A stretch of 64,000 bases of DNA from Mycobacterium sp. D16Q13 (GCF_002013375.1 NZ_MAEW01000020.1:1-64000); one strand, 5' to 3'. Shown: positions 18,437-27,269, numbered from the stretch's first letter. The notes: a model not told the origin generated them from the sequence alone. Translations and numbers: made by a program.

Positions 18437-19390
18437 ATGTCGGGAGACGGCTATAGCGGCGGATTCGTCCGCCAGGGTATGCAGATTGGGCTGACCATCG
18501 CTGCCCTGCGGGCACTCGAGGCCCGCCGCGCAAGTCCTTTGCTGTTCGACGAGCACGCGCGAACAGTCCTCGAAACGGTGGGCGATCCCCACACACTCGC
18601 GCTCCTGGACGCAGGCCTCCGTGAGGAGCCGTCGACGGCGGATGAGCTCCGCACATCCCTGCTCACCAACTACGCGGCGGCGATGTGCCGGTACTACGAC
18701 GAATCTCTGCTCGCCTGCGTCGCGAACGGCAACCATCAGGTGGTGCTGCTTGCCGGGGGACTCGATACCCGCGCCTACCGACTGTCCTGGCCCGCCGGAA
18801 CCGTCGTCTACGAGGTCGACTACGCCGAGGTCCTCACGCTCAAGATGAAGGCACTCGACAACGCGGGTGTCGAGCCTCGTACGACCCAGCGCATGGTCCT
18901 GTGTGGACTCGGTGATCAGTGGCAGGCGGAGCTGAGCCTGGCCGGATTCGACCCCGATGCCCCCACCGCATGGCTCGCAGAATCCGTCATTTGCAACCTC
19001 CCCGGCGGCAGCCAGGACACCATGTTCGAGCGGATCATCGAAATGTCGGCCCCCGGCAGCACCATTTCGACGGACAACGACGCGTTAGCTCCCTCGGGGC
19101 GCCCCTGGGGCGACGTCGTGGACGCCATTCTCCCGGACGCACTTCGCGGCGCCGACTACTCGGCACTCGCGCACTACGACGTGCGCACCCCTCCCGGGGA
19201 TTGGCTGTCCGGACACGGGTGGCTGACCCGGACGCGCACCACCCGTGAACTGGCCCAGCACTACGGCCGGCCGTTCGGCGGCACGCTGACCCCGGATTTC
19301 GATGATCTCGCGGACCGCCGTTTCCTCACCGCGACGCTGCCGAGCGATTACCTTGCGCATCCCCCGTGCGATGAGCCCGCCGCGCCGTGA
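18437..19390 (+). CDS. SAM-dependent methyltransferase, TIGR00027/PPM1-like (copy 2)
   Basis: This 317-residue paralogue of the flanking genes has motif I VVLLAGGLDTRAYRLSWP, acidic strand VVYEVDYAEV, WLAESVICNLPGG and WLSGHGWLTR. It shares more features with copy 3 (for example the GGLDTRAYRL/AGLDTRAYRL motif and QDTMFERIIEMSAPGS/QDLLFERIIELSAPGS) than with copy 1, so the second and third copies look like a more recent duplication. The substrate is unknown. The start ATG is preceded by a purine-rich stretch (gggggattgagag). Confidence 0.9.
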   Translation: MSGDGYSGGFVRQGMQIGLTIAALRALEARRASPLLFDEHARTVLETVGDPHTLALLDAGLREEPSTADELRTSLLTNYAAAMCRYYDESLLACVANGNHQVVLLAGGLDTRAYRLSWPAGTVVYEVDYAEVLTLKMKALDNAGVEPRTTQRMVLCGLGDQWQAELSLAGFDPDAPTAWLAESVICNLPGGSQDTMFERIIEMSAPGSTISTDNDALAPSGRPWGDVVDAILPDALRGADYSALAHYDVRTPPGDWLSGHGWLTRTRTTRELAQHYGRPFGGTLTPDFDDLADRRFLTATLPSDYLAHPPCDEPAAP

Positions 19391-19495
19391 GGTTCGGTCC
19401 AAAGCTGGAACCGCCGGTTAGCTTGCGCGACACCATCGCAAATTGTCCACTCCCTGGATATCTTGAAGGCAACGTGCAGGAAGGCGGGTGGTTCC

Positions 19496-20410
19496 TTGGA
19501 CGGTCAGCAGGAAAGGGCCGTGACCTCACCGGCGCACAAGTACCAGTTCGACCTGATCGCCGCTGCTCTACGCGCCTTGGAAAGTCGGCGCGGCCATCCT
19601 CTGATCGACGATCCACTCGCGGCGGTCCTGGTCACCGCAGCGAACGAACCCCTCAGTAGTGCCTTCCTCGCGACGGGATTTCCCGAAAACCCGTCAGCGA
19701 CCGACGGCACTTTCCTTCTCATCAACGCATCGGGAATCTTCACGCGGTACGGCGACGACTTCATCGCCACTGAGCTCGAGCTGGGAACCCGGCAAGTCGT
19801 GCAATTCGTCGCAGGCCTGGACACTCGGGCCTACCGGCTCCGGTGGCCGCTGGACGCCGTCCTGTACGAGGTGGACCATCCACATACGCTGGAATTCCGC
19901 AGCCGCGTGCTCAAGGAGCACGGTTCCGTCCCGGCCGTTACGCAGCGGCTCGTGCCCGTGGCGACGACGGCAGGTCCGTGGGTCGAGGATCTATGCGCCG
20001 CCGGCTTCGACCCGGAACAACCCACCGCGTGGCTGATCGCGCCGCTGATCATGGCGGGCCTACCCGGCGAGAGTCAGGACCTGCTATTCGAACGAATCAT
20101 CGAGCTGTCCGCGCCGGGCAGCGCCATCTGCAGCGACGCCAACATCTTCTTGCCCTCGACCGAAACCTGGGATTCTCTCGCTGAACCCGTTGTCCCCGAA
20201 GATATTCGGGCAGCGAATTTCTGGATGCTGACATATCCGGATTCCCGCATGCCGCCCGCGGATTGGCTGACGGGGCACGGCTGGATCACCGAGGTGCAGA
20301 CGGCCGCCGAGATCGCCGCGCACTACGACCGTCCCTTCACCGACGATGTGCCGGACATCGTCAAGCAGCACACCCGATGGCAGTTTCTCAAAGCGAAACT
20401 GCCATCGTGA
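19496..20410 (+). CDS. SAM-dependent methyltransferase, TIGR00027/PPM1-like (copy 3)
   Basis: This third tandem paralogue has about 304 residues from the chosen start. Motifs are VVQFVAGLDTRAYRLRWP, VLYEVDHPHT, AWLIAPLIMAGLPGES and WLTGHGWITE. The catalytic-region WLAE seen in its sisters is replaced by WLIA, a possible loss or change of activity. The start is uncertain: TTG at 19496 after AGGAAGG (19478-19484) is preferred over TTG 19463 and GTG 19520. It converges with the rhomboid gene, with stops 1 nt apart. Confidence 0.85.
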   Translation: MDGQQERAVTSPAHKYQFDLIAAALRALESRRGHPLIDDPLAAVLVTAANEPLSSAFLATGFPENPSATDGTFLLINASGIFTRYGDDFIATELELGTRQVVQFVAGLDTRAYRLRWPLDAVLYEVDHPHTLEFRSRVLKEHGSVPAVTQRLVPVATTAGPWVEDLCAAGFDPEQPTAWLIAPLIMAGLPGESQDLLFERIIELSAPGSAICSDANIFLPSTETWDSLAEPVVPEDIRAANFWMLTYPDSRMPPADWLTGHGWITEVQTAAEIAAHYDRPFTDDVPDIVKQHTRWQFLKAKLPS

Positions 20411-20411
20411 G

Positions 20412-21281
20412 TCAACCGGTATAGGTGAGCACCCTCGCGATGATGAGCGCGACCGACAGCGCGGTCACCACGGCCGCCAGCACCCACGGCGTCGACGGCT
20501 TCTGCGCGAGGTCTGACGTACCTACCGCACGGCACACCTCGCGGTAGTACAGCAGCGCCCCGGCGCTCAGTACGCCGAACAACAGTCCACCCATGTGCCC
20601 GGCCAACGAAATGCCCGGCAGCGAGACGCTCAGCCCGATGTTGAGCACCAGCACAATGATGATGGTCTGCGGGTTCAGACGCTCCCGCAGATACAGCACC
20701 AGTGCCGCGCCCAGCAGACCGTAGATGGCGCCAGAAGCCCCCGCCACCAACGCGTTCGGACTGAACCACATCGCGATGGCGCTACTGCCGAGCAACGCGG
20801 TGCCATAGATGGTGGCGTACCGCTCGCGACCGAAGGCGTGTTCGAGCCCGGGCCCGATCAACGCCAGCGAGAGCATGTTCACCCCGATATGCATCAGACC
20901 GAAGTGCAGGAAGCCCGCGGTGACGGTGCGCCACAGCTCGCCCTGTGCCACCCACGGCAGGTACAGCACCAGGTCCCGGAACAGCGGGCTGGTAGTGGCA
21001 GCCATTGTCTCGTCGGTGCCGCCGACCACGGCGGCATACACGAGCACGTTGACCGCGATCAGTGCCCAGGTGACCCAGGCCCGCGCCTGCCGCAGCGGTT
21101 TGACCTGACGCACCGACTTGGCGCCCTGCTGGACGCACTCGACGCACTGTTGCCCCACGGGCGCTGATCGCATGCAGGCCGGGCATACGGGACGCCCGCA
21201 TCGCACACAGCGCACCGCGGTGGCCCGGTCCGGGTGCCACGCGCACCCGTAGACCGGTACCTGTCCGGGATGAGCCATCAA
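20412..21281 (-). CDS. Rhomboid family intramembrane serine protease
   Basis: This 289-residue membrane protease has six or more hydrophobic segments. Catalytic Ser lies in GASGAIYG and the partner His in LAGHMGG; the L1-loop element WRTVTAGFLHFGLMHIGVNM is also present. An N-terminal cytoplasmic region (about 8-48) has a Cys/His pattern (CAWHPDRATAVRCVRCGRPVCPAC) resembling a B-box-type zinc finger. It lies beside ppiA as in other mycobacteria. Substrates are unknown. Confidence 0.92.
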   Translation of the reverse strand: MMAHPGQVPVYGCAWHPDRATAVRCVRCGRPVCPACMRSAPVGQQCVECVQQGAKSVRQVKPLRQARAWVTWALIAVNVLVYAAVVGGTDETMAATTSPLFRDLVLYLPWVAQGELWRTVTAGFLHFGLMHIGVNMLSLALIGPGLEHAFGRERYATIYGTALLGSSAIAMWFSPNALVAGASGAIYGLLGAALVLYLRERLNPQTIIIVLVLNIGLSVSLPGISLAGHMGGLLFGVLSAGALLYYREVCRAVGTSDLAQKPSTPWVLAAVVTALSVALIIARVLTYTG

Positions 21282-21284
21282 GAC

Positions 21285-21812
21285 CTAACTGATGGTGATG
21301 GAGTTGATCACGACGTCCTCGTTGGGACGGTCGCCGCGACCGACGGAGGTGGAAGCGATGGCGTCGACAACCTTCTGGGAAGCCGGATCCACAACCTCAC
21401 CGAAGATGGTGTGCTTGCGATTCAGGTGCGGGGTCTTACCGACGGTGATGAAGAACTGCGAGCCGTTGGTGCCCGGTCCGGCATTGGCCATGGCCAGCAG
21501 GTACGGCTTGTCGAACTGCAGCTCGGGGTGGAACTCGTCGGCGAACTGGTATCCGGGGCCGCCGCGGCCGGTGCCGGTGGGGTCACCGCCCTGGATCATG
21601 AATCCATCGATGACGCGGTGGAAGACGGCGCCGTCATAGAACGGACCGGTGGCCTCGCCCTTGGCGTTCTTGGTGGAGTAGTCCTTGCTGCCGTCGGCGA
21701 GGCCGACGAAGTTGGCGACGGTCTTCGGGGCGTGATTGCCGAAGAGCGCGATGACGACGTCGCCGTGGTTGGTGTGCAGGGTGGCGGTTTGTGTCTGGAT
21801 TGGTGAAGTCAC
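21285..21812 (-). CDS. ppiA: Peptidyl-prolyl cis-trans isomerase A (cyclophilin)
   Basis: This 175-residue cyclophilin-type PPIase has the signature FHRVIDGFMIQGGDPTGTG and the downstream NGSQFFIT and H(T)IFGEV elements of the active site. No signal peptide is seen, so it is cytoplasmic. A longer frame exists, but the GTG with AAGGTGG upstream on the minus strand is the natural start. It shares the divergent intergenic space with cwsA. Confidence 0.95.
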   Translation of the reverse strand: MTSPIQTQTATLHTNHGDVVIALFGNHAPKTVANFVGLADGSKDYSTKNAKGEATGPFYDGAVFHRVIDGFMIQGGDPTGTGRGGPGYQFADEFHPELQFDKPYLLAMANAGPGTNGSQFFITVGKTPHLNRKHTIFGEVVDPASQKVVDAIASTSVGRGDRPNEDVVINSITIS

Positions 21813-21937
21813 GACGACCACCTTATCCGCGCCGAAAAGACATTCATGCGGATGTTTCCCAATAGGTGGCGCAAAGGTGGCAATCTGAAGTACCACTCAT
21901 TCTGGAGATCACCGCCCGACGAAGGGACCCGCTGACG

Positions 21938-22348
21938 ATGAGCCTGCTGACCAAGAACGCTGAACCTGCCGTGAAGCTGACCTCCGGGGAGCGTCTGGTG
22001 CGTGGCCTCAAGGAGGCGGCGCTGGCCCCTATCGATGTTTCGCGCGGTACCGCAGGGCTCGGCTTCGGGCTGGCGAAATCGGCGACCAGCGTGGCGGGCA
22101 AGCTGCTGCGTCGGGGTAAGGCGGTGTCTTCGGAGGTGCAGGACGCTGTCGCCGATGTGGTGGACACCCTGCCTGAGGTGGTCAGCGGTGCCCGCAAGCG
22201 CAAGCTGCCGCGCGCGCTGACCGGGCTTGCGGTCGTGGGTCTGCTCGGTGCGGGCGCCGTCGCGTTCAGCGTGCTGCGCCGCTCGGGACAGCCCGAGCCG
22301 TCGACACTGGCGCCGAGTGTGGATCCGCAACCTCAGCCGTACGGCTGA
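21938..22348 (+). CDS. cwsA: Cell wall synthesis protein CwsA
   Basis: This 136-residue protein has one membrane segment near the C-terminus (about 97-116) and a short Pro-rich tail. Position (between ppiA and the tRNA-Ala/tRNA-Ile genes, as Rv0008c), length and topology match CwsA, which binds CrgA and Wag31 and helps polar growth and division. The start is the ATG of MSLLTKNAEP after a GAAGGGA site. The call rests on synteny plus topology. Confidence 0.8.
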   Translation: MSLLTKNAEPAVKLTSGERLVRGLKEAALAPIDVSRGTAGLGFGLAKSATSVAGKLLRRGKAVSSEVQDAVADVVDTLPEVVSGARKRKLPRALTGLAVVGLLGAGAVAFSVLRRSGQPEPSTLAPSVDPQPQPYG

Positions 22349-22375
22349 TCGGGTCGCGCGGAACGGAAATTCGAG

Positions 22376-22448
22376 TGGAGCCTAGGAGAATCGAACTCCT
22401 GACATCTACCTTGCAAAGGTAGCGCTCTACCAACTGAGCTAAGGCCCC
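22376..22448 (-). tRNA. tRNA-Ala (anticodon TGC)
   Basis: This is a 73-nt cloverleaf. Acceptor GGGGCCT pairs with AGGCTCC (one G-U), discriminator A. The anticodon stem CTACC/GGTAG encloses loop TTTGCAA with anticodon TGC, and the T arm is AGGAG-TTCGATT-CTCCT. CCA is not encoded. It lies 126 nt downstream of tRNA-Ile and is probably co-transcribed. Its 5' ten bases also hold the stop codon of the 37-codon ORF upstream. Confidence 0.95.
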
Positions 22449-22552
22449 TCACCTGCTGCTGTGTGCCACACTTCCATGTTGTTGCGCGCCACGGTGATGG
22501 CTGCCGCGTAGGCCACGCCGAGCAGTGCGAGCACCAGCAGCAGCACTCTCAC
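22439..22552 (-). CDS. 37-residue single-span membrane peptide, DLW-39-like
   Basis: A GTG-initiated ORF of 38 codons fills the spacer between tRNA-Ile and tRNA-Ala. It is preceded by a good Shine-Dalgarno (GGGAGG on the minus strand, about 8 nt upstream). The product has a strongly hydrophobic N-terminal segment (RVLLLVLALLGVAYAAAI) and a polar tail with MEVWHTAAGEGP. Its TAG lies inside the 5' end of tRNA-Ala. Very short actinobacterial DLW-39 family proteins, with an N-terminal span and an acidic-x-Trp tail, are recalled as lying near gyrA and these tRNAs; EVW here fits that pattern loosely. Function is unknown. Confidence 0.6.
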   Translation of the reverse strand: MRVLLLVLALLGVAYAAAITVARNNMEVWHTAAGEGP

Positions 22553-22577
22553 GTGGTGGACCTCCCAACGGGTGTGG

Positions 22578-22651
22578 TGGGGCTAGGAGGACTCGAACCT
22601 CCGACCTCTTCGTTATCAGCGAAGCGCTCTAACCACCTGAGCTATAGCCCC
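22578..22651 (-). tRNA. tRNA-Ile (anticodon GAT)
   Basis: This is a 74-nt cloverleaf with acceptor GGGGCTA/TAGCCCC and discriminator A. The anticodon stem TTCGC/GCGAA-type pairing encloses loop CTGATAA with anticodon GAT, and the T arm is GGAGG-TTCGAGT-CCTCC. CCA is encoded immediately after (22575-22577), unlike the other two tRNAs here. It lies downstream of gyrA and the DUF3566 gene, matching the conserved mycobacterial order. Confidence 0.95.
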
Positions 22652-22699
22652 TGAACCGAACGCAGAGATTACCGCACGGAAGGGGTGCATCCCAAACCG

Positions 22700-23626
22700 T
22701 TAGTCGCGATCGGCCAGTGTGACCTCAATACCGCCGACGAGATCGGTGGTCAGGTTGTAGATGAACGCACCGATAGTGGCGGCTGCGGTCATCAGGACGA
22801 TGTTCACCAAACCAATGAGCAGTGCGGTGCCGAAGATGGTGCCGCTGGATACCAGCTCGCCGCCGCCGCTGTTGGTGATGAGCTCGCCGACGTTCTCGTT
22901 GAGCTTCGACCACACACCCATCGCACCCAGCACCAGATACAGCATCGCGACGGCGATCATCCAGACAAAGAAGAACACCACCGACAACACCAGTGACACC
23001 TTGAGGGTCGCCCACGGGTCGACACGGCGGATCTGCATGGCGGCGCGCAGCGGGCCGCGGCGGGAAGGACCAACCGTCACCGCTGAACCGCTTTGTGCCG
23101 CTTGACTTCCGCGCGGCGGGCGGGGAACCGGCCCGGACAGGTCGGGCAGGTCGTTGTTCTTGGGGGCGCGCACGGGCTCCTGTGCGCTCGACTCGCCCCA
23201 CGGGGTGCCCGAACGCACCGGCTCGGGCCGTTCTGGTCTTTCGGGACGCTCCGGCACCTCGTCATACGGTTCGGGTTCCGGCTCAGGCTCGGGTTCCGGC
23301 CGTTCTGCCGGGGTGTTGAATCCGGCCGGGGCGGCGGTCCCGGAGATGAACCGGTTGAGCCGGGCATCCAGGCCCGCGGAGGGTCGGCTGGTGGGTCGCG
23401 GTGCCGACGTCGGTGCGGTCGGAGGTGCGGTGGCGTCGTCGATGATCGGAATGATCTCCGTCGGTGCGCCGCCGGGCCGCGGCTCCCTGTTGGGAATCCG
23501 CTGGGGACCGGTAGCGGCGGCGTGTGAACCACGCCGCCGCTCCGCCCGCTGCCAGGGAGGCAAGTCCGCCTGCTCCACGGGGCGTTCGTTGGCGCCAGAC
23601 TCCCCCGGATCGTTCGGTGAACTCAC
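22700..23626 (-). CDS. DUF3566 membrane protein
   Basis: This 308-residue protein has a long disordered N-terminal region (about 1-190) rich in Pro, Glu and Arg, including a PEPEPEPEPEP run, followed by a DUF3566 domain. That domain holds two membrane segments (about 211-238 and 270-296) and the IRRVDPWATLKVSLVLS signature near residue 198. The gene starts 10 nt after gyrA, the conserved actinobacterial arrangement (Rv0007 position). Function is unknown. Confidence 0.92.
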   Translation of the reverse strand: MSSPNDPGESGANERPVEQADLPPWQRAERRRGSHAAATGPQRIPNREPRPGGAPTEIIPIIDDATAPPTAPTSAPRPTSRPSAGLDARLNRFISGTAAPAGFNTPAERPEPEPEPEPEPYDEVPERPERPERPEPVRSGTPWGESSAQEPVRAPKNNDLPDLSGPVPRPPRGSQAAQSGSAVTVGPSRRGPLRAAMQIRRVDPWATLKVSLVLSVVFFFVWMIAVAMLYLVLGAMGVWSKLNENVGELITNSGGGELVSSGTIFGTALLIGLVNIVLMTAAATIGAFIYNLTTDLVGGIEVTLADRD

Positions 23627-23636
23627 CTACAGCTCC

Positions 23637-26150
23637 TTACTCGCTTGCGCCGGCGATGTCGTCGTCGGAGTCGGCATCACCCTCATCGGCATTATGCGCG
23701 ATTGCCAATAGGGTGTCGCCCTCGCCGAGGTTCATCAACCGCACGCCCTTGGTCTGACGACCGGCCTTACGCACCGACTTCGCCGTCGTCCGGATGACGC
23801 CGCCGCCCGAGGTGATGGCGTACAACTCGGCGTCCTCGTCTACGACCAGCGCGCCCACGAGGCTGCCGCGCCGCGGGTCGTACTGAACCGTCAGCACGCC
23901 CTTGCCGCCGCGTCCCTGCACCGGGTACTCCTCGATCGCTGTCCGCTTGGAGTAGCCGCCGGCGGTCGCCACCAACAGGTAGGTGCCCTCTCTGACGACG
24001 TTGAGCGACAGCAGGTCGTCCTCGCCGTTGAAGCGCATGCCCTGTACCCCCGAGGTGGCGCGGCCCATGGGGCGCAGCGCGTCGTCGGTGGCGCTGAAGC
24101 GGATGGACTGGCCGTGTGCCGAGACCAACAGCAGGTCTTCCTCGGAGGAGCACAGCACCGCGCCCACGAGTTCGTCGCCGTCACGCAGGTTGACGGCCAC
24201 CAGGCCGCCACTGCGGTTGGAATCGAAATCGGTGAGCTTGGACTTCTTCACCAGGCCGTTCTTGGTCGCGAGCACGAGGTATGGCGCGTCCTCGTAGCTC
24301 TTGATCTGGATGACCTGCGCGATGCGCTCCTCCGGCTGGAAGGCCAGCAGGTTGGCGACGTGCTGACCGCGCGCGGTGCGGGCGGCCTCGGGCAGGTCGT
24401 ACGCCTTGGCGCGGTAGACGCGGCCCTTGGTGGTGAAGAACAGGATCCAGTCATGCGTCGAGCACACGAAGAAGTGCTTGACGATGTCGTCCTGCTTCAG
24501 GCCCGCCCCCTGCACGCCCTTACCGCCGCGCTTCTGGCTGCGGTACAGGTCCGTCTTGGTGCGCTTGGCGTACCCGGTTTCGGTGATAGTGACGACGACG
24601 TCCTCGCGGGCGATGAGGTCCTCGTCGGCGACATCGCCGTCCGCGGCGATGATCCGGGTGCGACGGTCGTCGCCATAGCGCTCGACGAGTTCGCTCAGCT
24701 CGTCGCGGACGATGGCGCGCTGACGTTCCGGCTTGGCCAGAATGTCCTCGAGGTCGGCGATCTCGGCTTCGATCTTGGCGAGGTCCTCGACAATCCGCTG
24801 CCGCTCCAGGGCCGCCAGGCGGCGCAGCTGCATATCGAGAATGGCCTGCGCCTGGATCTCGTCGACATCCAGCAGCTCGATCAAGCCCTGTCGGGCAATG
24901 TCGACAGTCTGCGAAGCACGGATCAACGCAATCACTTCATCAAGGGCGTCAAGGGCTTTCACCAAACCGCGCAAGATGTGCGCACGCTCGTTTGCCTTAC
25001 GCAACCGGTAGCGCGTACGCCGGATGACGACGTCCAACTGATGATTGACATAGTGCCGGATCAGTTGATCCAGACGCAGCGTGCGCGGCACACCGTCGAC
25101 GATCGACAGCATGTTGGCGCCAAAGCTGGTCTGCAGCTGGGAGTGCTTGTAGAGGTTGTTCAGCACCACCTTGGCAACCGCATCGCGCTTGAGCACCACC
25201 ACGATTCGCAGGCCGACGCGGTCGGAGCTCTGATCTTCGATGGCCGAGATACCGGCGATCTTGCCGTCGCGCACCTGCTCGGCGATCGAGGTGATGAAGT
25301 TGTCGTGGTTGACCTGGTACGGCAACTCGGTGATCACCAAAGACGTTCTGCCCTTGGAATCTTCCTCGATCTCGGCCACGCCGCGCATACGAATGGACCC
25401 GCGTCCGGTGGTGTACGCGTCGTGAATCCCTTGGGTGCCAACGATCAATCCGGACGTCGGAAAGTCAGGACCGGTGATCCTTTCGCAGACCGCCTTGAGG
25501 GTGGTCTCCTCGTCGGCCTCGTAGTTGTCCAGCGCCCAGTAGACCGCCTCGGCCAACTCACGCAGGTTGTGCGGTGGCATGTTCGTGGCCATACCGACGG
25601 CGATACCGCCCGAGCCGTTGGCCAGCAGGTTCGGGAACCGGCTGGGCAGCACGGTCGGCTCCATGACACGGCCGTCATAGTTGGGGGTGAAATCGACTGT
25701 CTCCTCGTCGATTTCACGCAGCATCTCCATGGCCAGCGGGGTGAGCCGGGCCTCGGTGTAACGCATGGCGGCCGCGGGGTCGTTACCCGGCGAGCCGAAG
25801 TTCCCTTGGCCGTCCACCAGTGGGTAGCGCAGCGACCAAGGCTGCGCCATGCGGACCAAGGTGTCGTAAATCGACGAGTCACCGTGCGGGTGGTAGTTAC
25901 CCATGGTCTCGGCCACCGAGCGCGCCGACTTGGCGTGGCTGCGGTCGGGCCGGAACCCGGAGTCGTACATCGCGTAGAGAACGCGGCGGTGCACGGGCTT
26001 GAGGCCGTCTCGCACCTCGGGCAGAGCGCGGCCCACGATCACGCTCATGGCGTAATCGATGTAACTGCGCTGCATCTCCTGCTGAATATCTACCGGTTCA
26101 ATGCGGTCGACGGCGTCATCACCGCCGGGGGGCAGCGTTGTGTCGGTCAT
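23637..26150 (-). CDS. gyrA: DNA gyrase subunit A
   Basis: This 837-residue subunit cleaves and religates DNA in the A2B2 gyrase. The active-site Tyr is at about 131 (AAAMRYTEARL). The quinolone-determining region reads HPHGDSSIYDTLVRMAQ (87-103), with Ser at the position equivalent to Escherichia coli Ser83, where M. tuberculosis has Ala90, and Asp at the Asp87 equivalent. The C-terminal wrapping domain has the GyrA box QKRGGKG. The start is taken at MTDTTLPP after GAGGAG; an in-frame ATG five codons upstream is less likely. It is transcribed away from oriC, separated from gyrB by about 3.8 kb. Confidence 0.97.
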   Translation of the reverse strand: MTDTTLPPGGDDAVDRIEPVDIQQEMQRSYIDYAMSVIVGRALPEVRDGLKPVHRRVLYAMYDSGFRPDRSHAKSARSVAETMGNYHPHGDSSIYDTLVRMAQPWSLRYPLVDGQGNFGSPGNDPAAAMRYTEARLTPLAMEMLREIDEETVDFTPNYDGRVMEPTVLPSRFPNLLANGSGGIAVGMATNMPPHNLRELAEAVYWALDNYEADEETTLKAVCERITGPDFPTSGLIVGTQGIHDAYTTGRGSIRMRGVAEIEEDSKGRTSLVITELPYQVNHDNFITSIAEQVRDGKIAGISAIEDQSSDRVGLRIVVVLKRDAVAKVVLNNLYKHSQLQTSFGANMLSIVDGVPRTLRLDQLIRHYVNHQLDVVIRRTRYRLRKANERAHILRGLVKALDALDEVIALIRASQTVDIARQGLIELLDVDEIQAQAILDMQLRRLAALERQRIVEDLAKIEAEIADLEDILAKPERQRAIVRDELSELVERYGDDRRTRIIAADGDVADEDLIAREDVVVTITETGYAKRTKTDLYRSQKRGGKGVQGAGLKQDDIVKHFFVCSTHDWILFFTTKGRVYRAKAYDLPEAARTARGQHVANLLAFQPEERIAQVIQIKSYEDAPYLVLATKNGLVKKSKLTDFDSNRSGGLVAVNLRDGDELVGAVLCSSEEDLLLVSAHGQSIRFSATDDALRPMGRATSGVQGMRFNGEDDLLSLNVVREGTYLLVATAGGYSKRTAIEEYPVQGRGGKGVLTVQYDPRRGSLVGALVVDEDAELYAITSGGGVIRTTAKSVRKAGRQTKGVRLMNLGEGDTLLAIAHNADEGDADSDDDIAGASE

Positions 26151-26348
26151 GTGCTCCTCGTTCATGCTGCGCCCGGAGAAGGCCGGGCAACCCCACCAGC
26201 CTAGTCACTTTGCCCGACGGTTTCTCGGATGCAGCCCCGTGCGTCGTTCTCAGCGGCTTTAGATGCCGATATCCCAAGTATCCGGTACTGTTTGTTACGC
26301 AGGCATGGGCCGCAACGGGGCGGCCAGAACCGAATGGAGCTGCCAGCC

Positions 26349-27269
26349 ATGACCACTCTGACTTCCGATTTCACCGAGGAATCAACCGGGGAACGGCTAC
26401 GCCGATGGGCCGACGAGTGGCGGCGCATGGCGGCCGTCGCCGTATCGAACGCCGACGGCCCCAAGACCGGAATGGTCTACGACATCGTCGGCCCGCAGAA
26501 CTTGTTCGGCGAGGAATCGCTCTTCATCAACTTTGGCTATTGGCGCGATCACCCGACAACACTCGACGAGGCCAGTCGCGATCTCGCGCGCCTGGTTGCC
26601 TCCAGTGCCGGGTTCACCTCATCGGATGTGGTGGTCGATTGCGGTTGCGGGTATGGCGATCAAGACATTTTGTGGGCCAACGAGTTCAAGGTGAAGAAGA
26701 TCACCGGGGTCAACATCGCCGAGGAGCAGATCACAATCTCGACCAGGCGCGTCGCCGAGGCAGGTCTGTCCAAGACGGTCTCCTACGTCAAGGCCTCGGC
26801 CACCGATCTGCCGTTCCCCAACGAGTCCTGCACCAAAGTGGTCGCGCTGGAGTCGGCCTTTCACTTTCCCTCGCGTATCGACTTCTTCCGCGAGGCGCTG
26901 CGCGTGCTCAAACCCGGGGGCCGATTGGTGACAGCCGATATTGTTCCGCGGCGCACCGCCCTCACCGCACTGGCACGCAATCAGGTAGCACGGAAAGGCT
27001 GGCAAGGCGCGCCCGCGGGTGCGGTGCCGTGGGCCGTCGACGTGCAGGGATACCGAGATCTACTGTTGGACACCGGGTTCGCCCGTGCTGAGACGTGGTC
27101 GATTGCCGACGATGTCTATCCACCGCTGTCCAAGTTCCTGGCCAAGCGACTGCGCCAGCCGGATATGAAGCACGTCAACCCGTTGTTGCGGGCACAGTTC
27201 AACTCGGTGGGGATGCGGCTCTTCTCGCTGCATTCGGACTACATCGTCTCCGTTGCGCACAAGGCGTGA
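26349..27269 (+). CDS. Class I SAM-dependent methyltransferase
   Basis: This 306-residue methyltransferase has motif I VVVDCGCGYGDQDI, an acidic ITGVNIAEEQ strand end, motif with DLPFPNESCTKVVALESAFHFP and the post-motif REALRVLKPGGRLVTADI. It resembles small-molecule O- or C-methyltransferases of the type 11/ubiE-like group; the substrate cannot be assigned. It is unrelated to the three tandem enzymes upstream. The start is the ATG preceded by GGAG at 26336-26339. It is divergent from gyrA and convergent with the YdeI-like gene. Confidence 0.85.
   Translation: MTTLTSDFTEESTGERLRRWADEWRRMAAVAVSNADGPKTGMVYDIVGPQNLFGEESLFINFGYWRDHPTTLDEASRDLARLVASSAGFTSSDVVVDCGCGYGDQDILWANEFKVKKITGVNIAEEQITISTRRVAEAGLSKTVSYVKASATDLPFPNESCTKVVALESAFHFPSRIDFFREALRVLKPGGRLVTADIVPRRTALTALARNQVARKGWQGAPAGAVPWAVDVQGYRDLLLDTGFARAETWSIADDVYPPLSKFLAKRLRQPDMKHVNPLLRAQFNSVGMRLFSLHSDYIVSVAHKA

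Noticed and set aside
24114..26204. 696-codon plus-strand open frame antisense to gyrA
   Set aside because: This is a codon-bias shadow of gyrA in high-GC DNA; composition is unlike a protein and no family features are visible.
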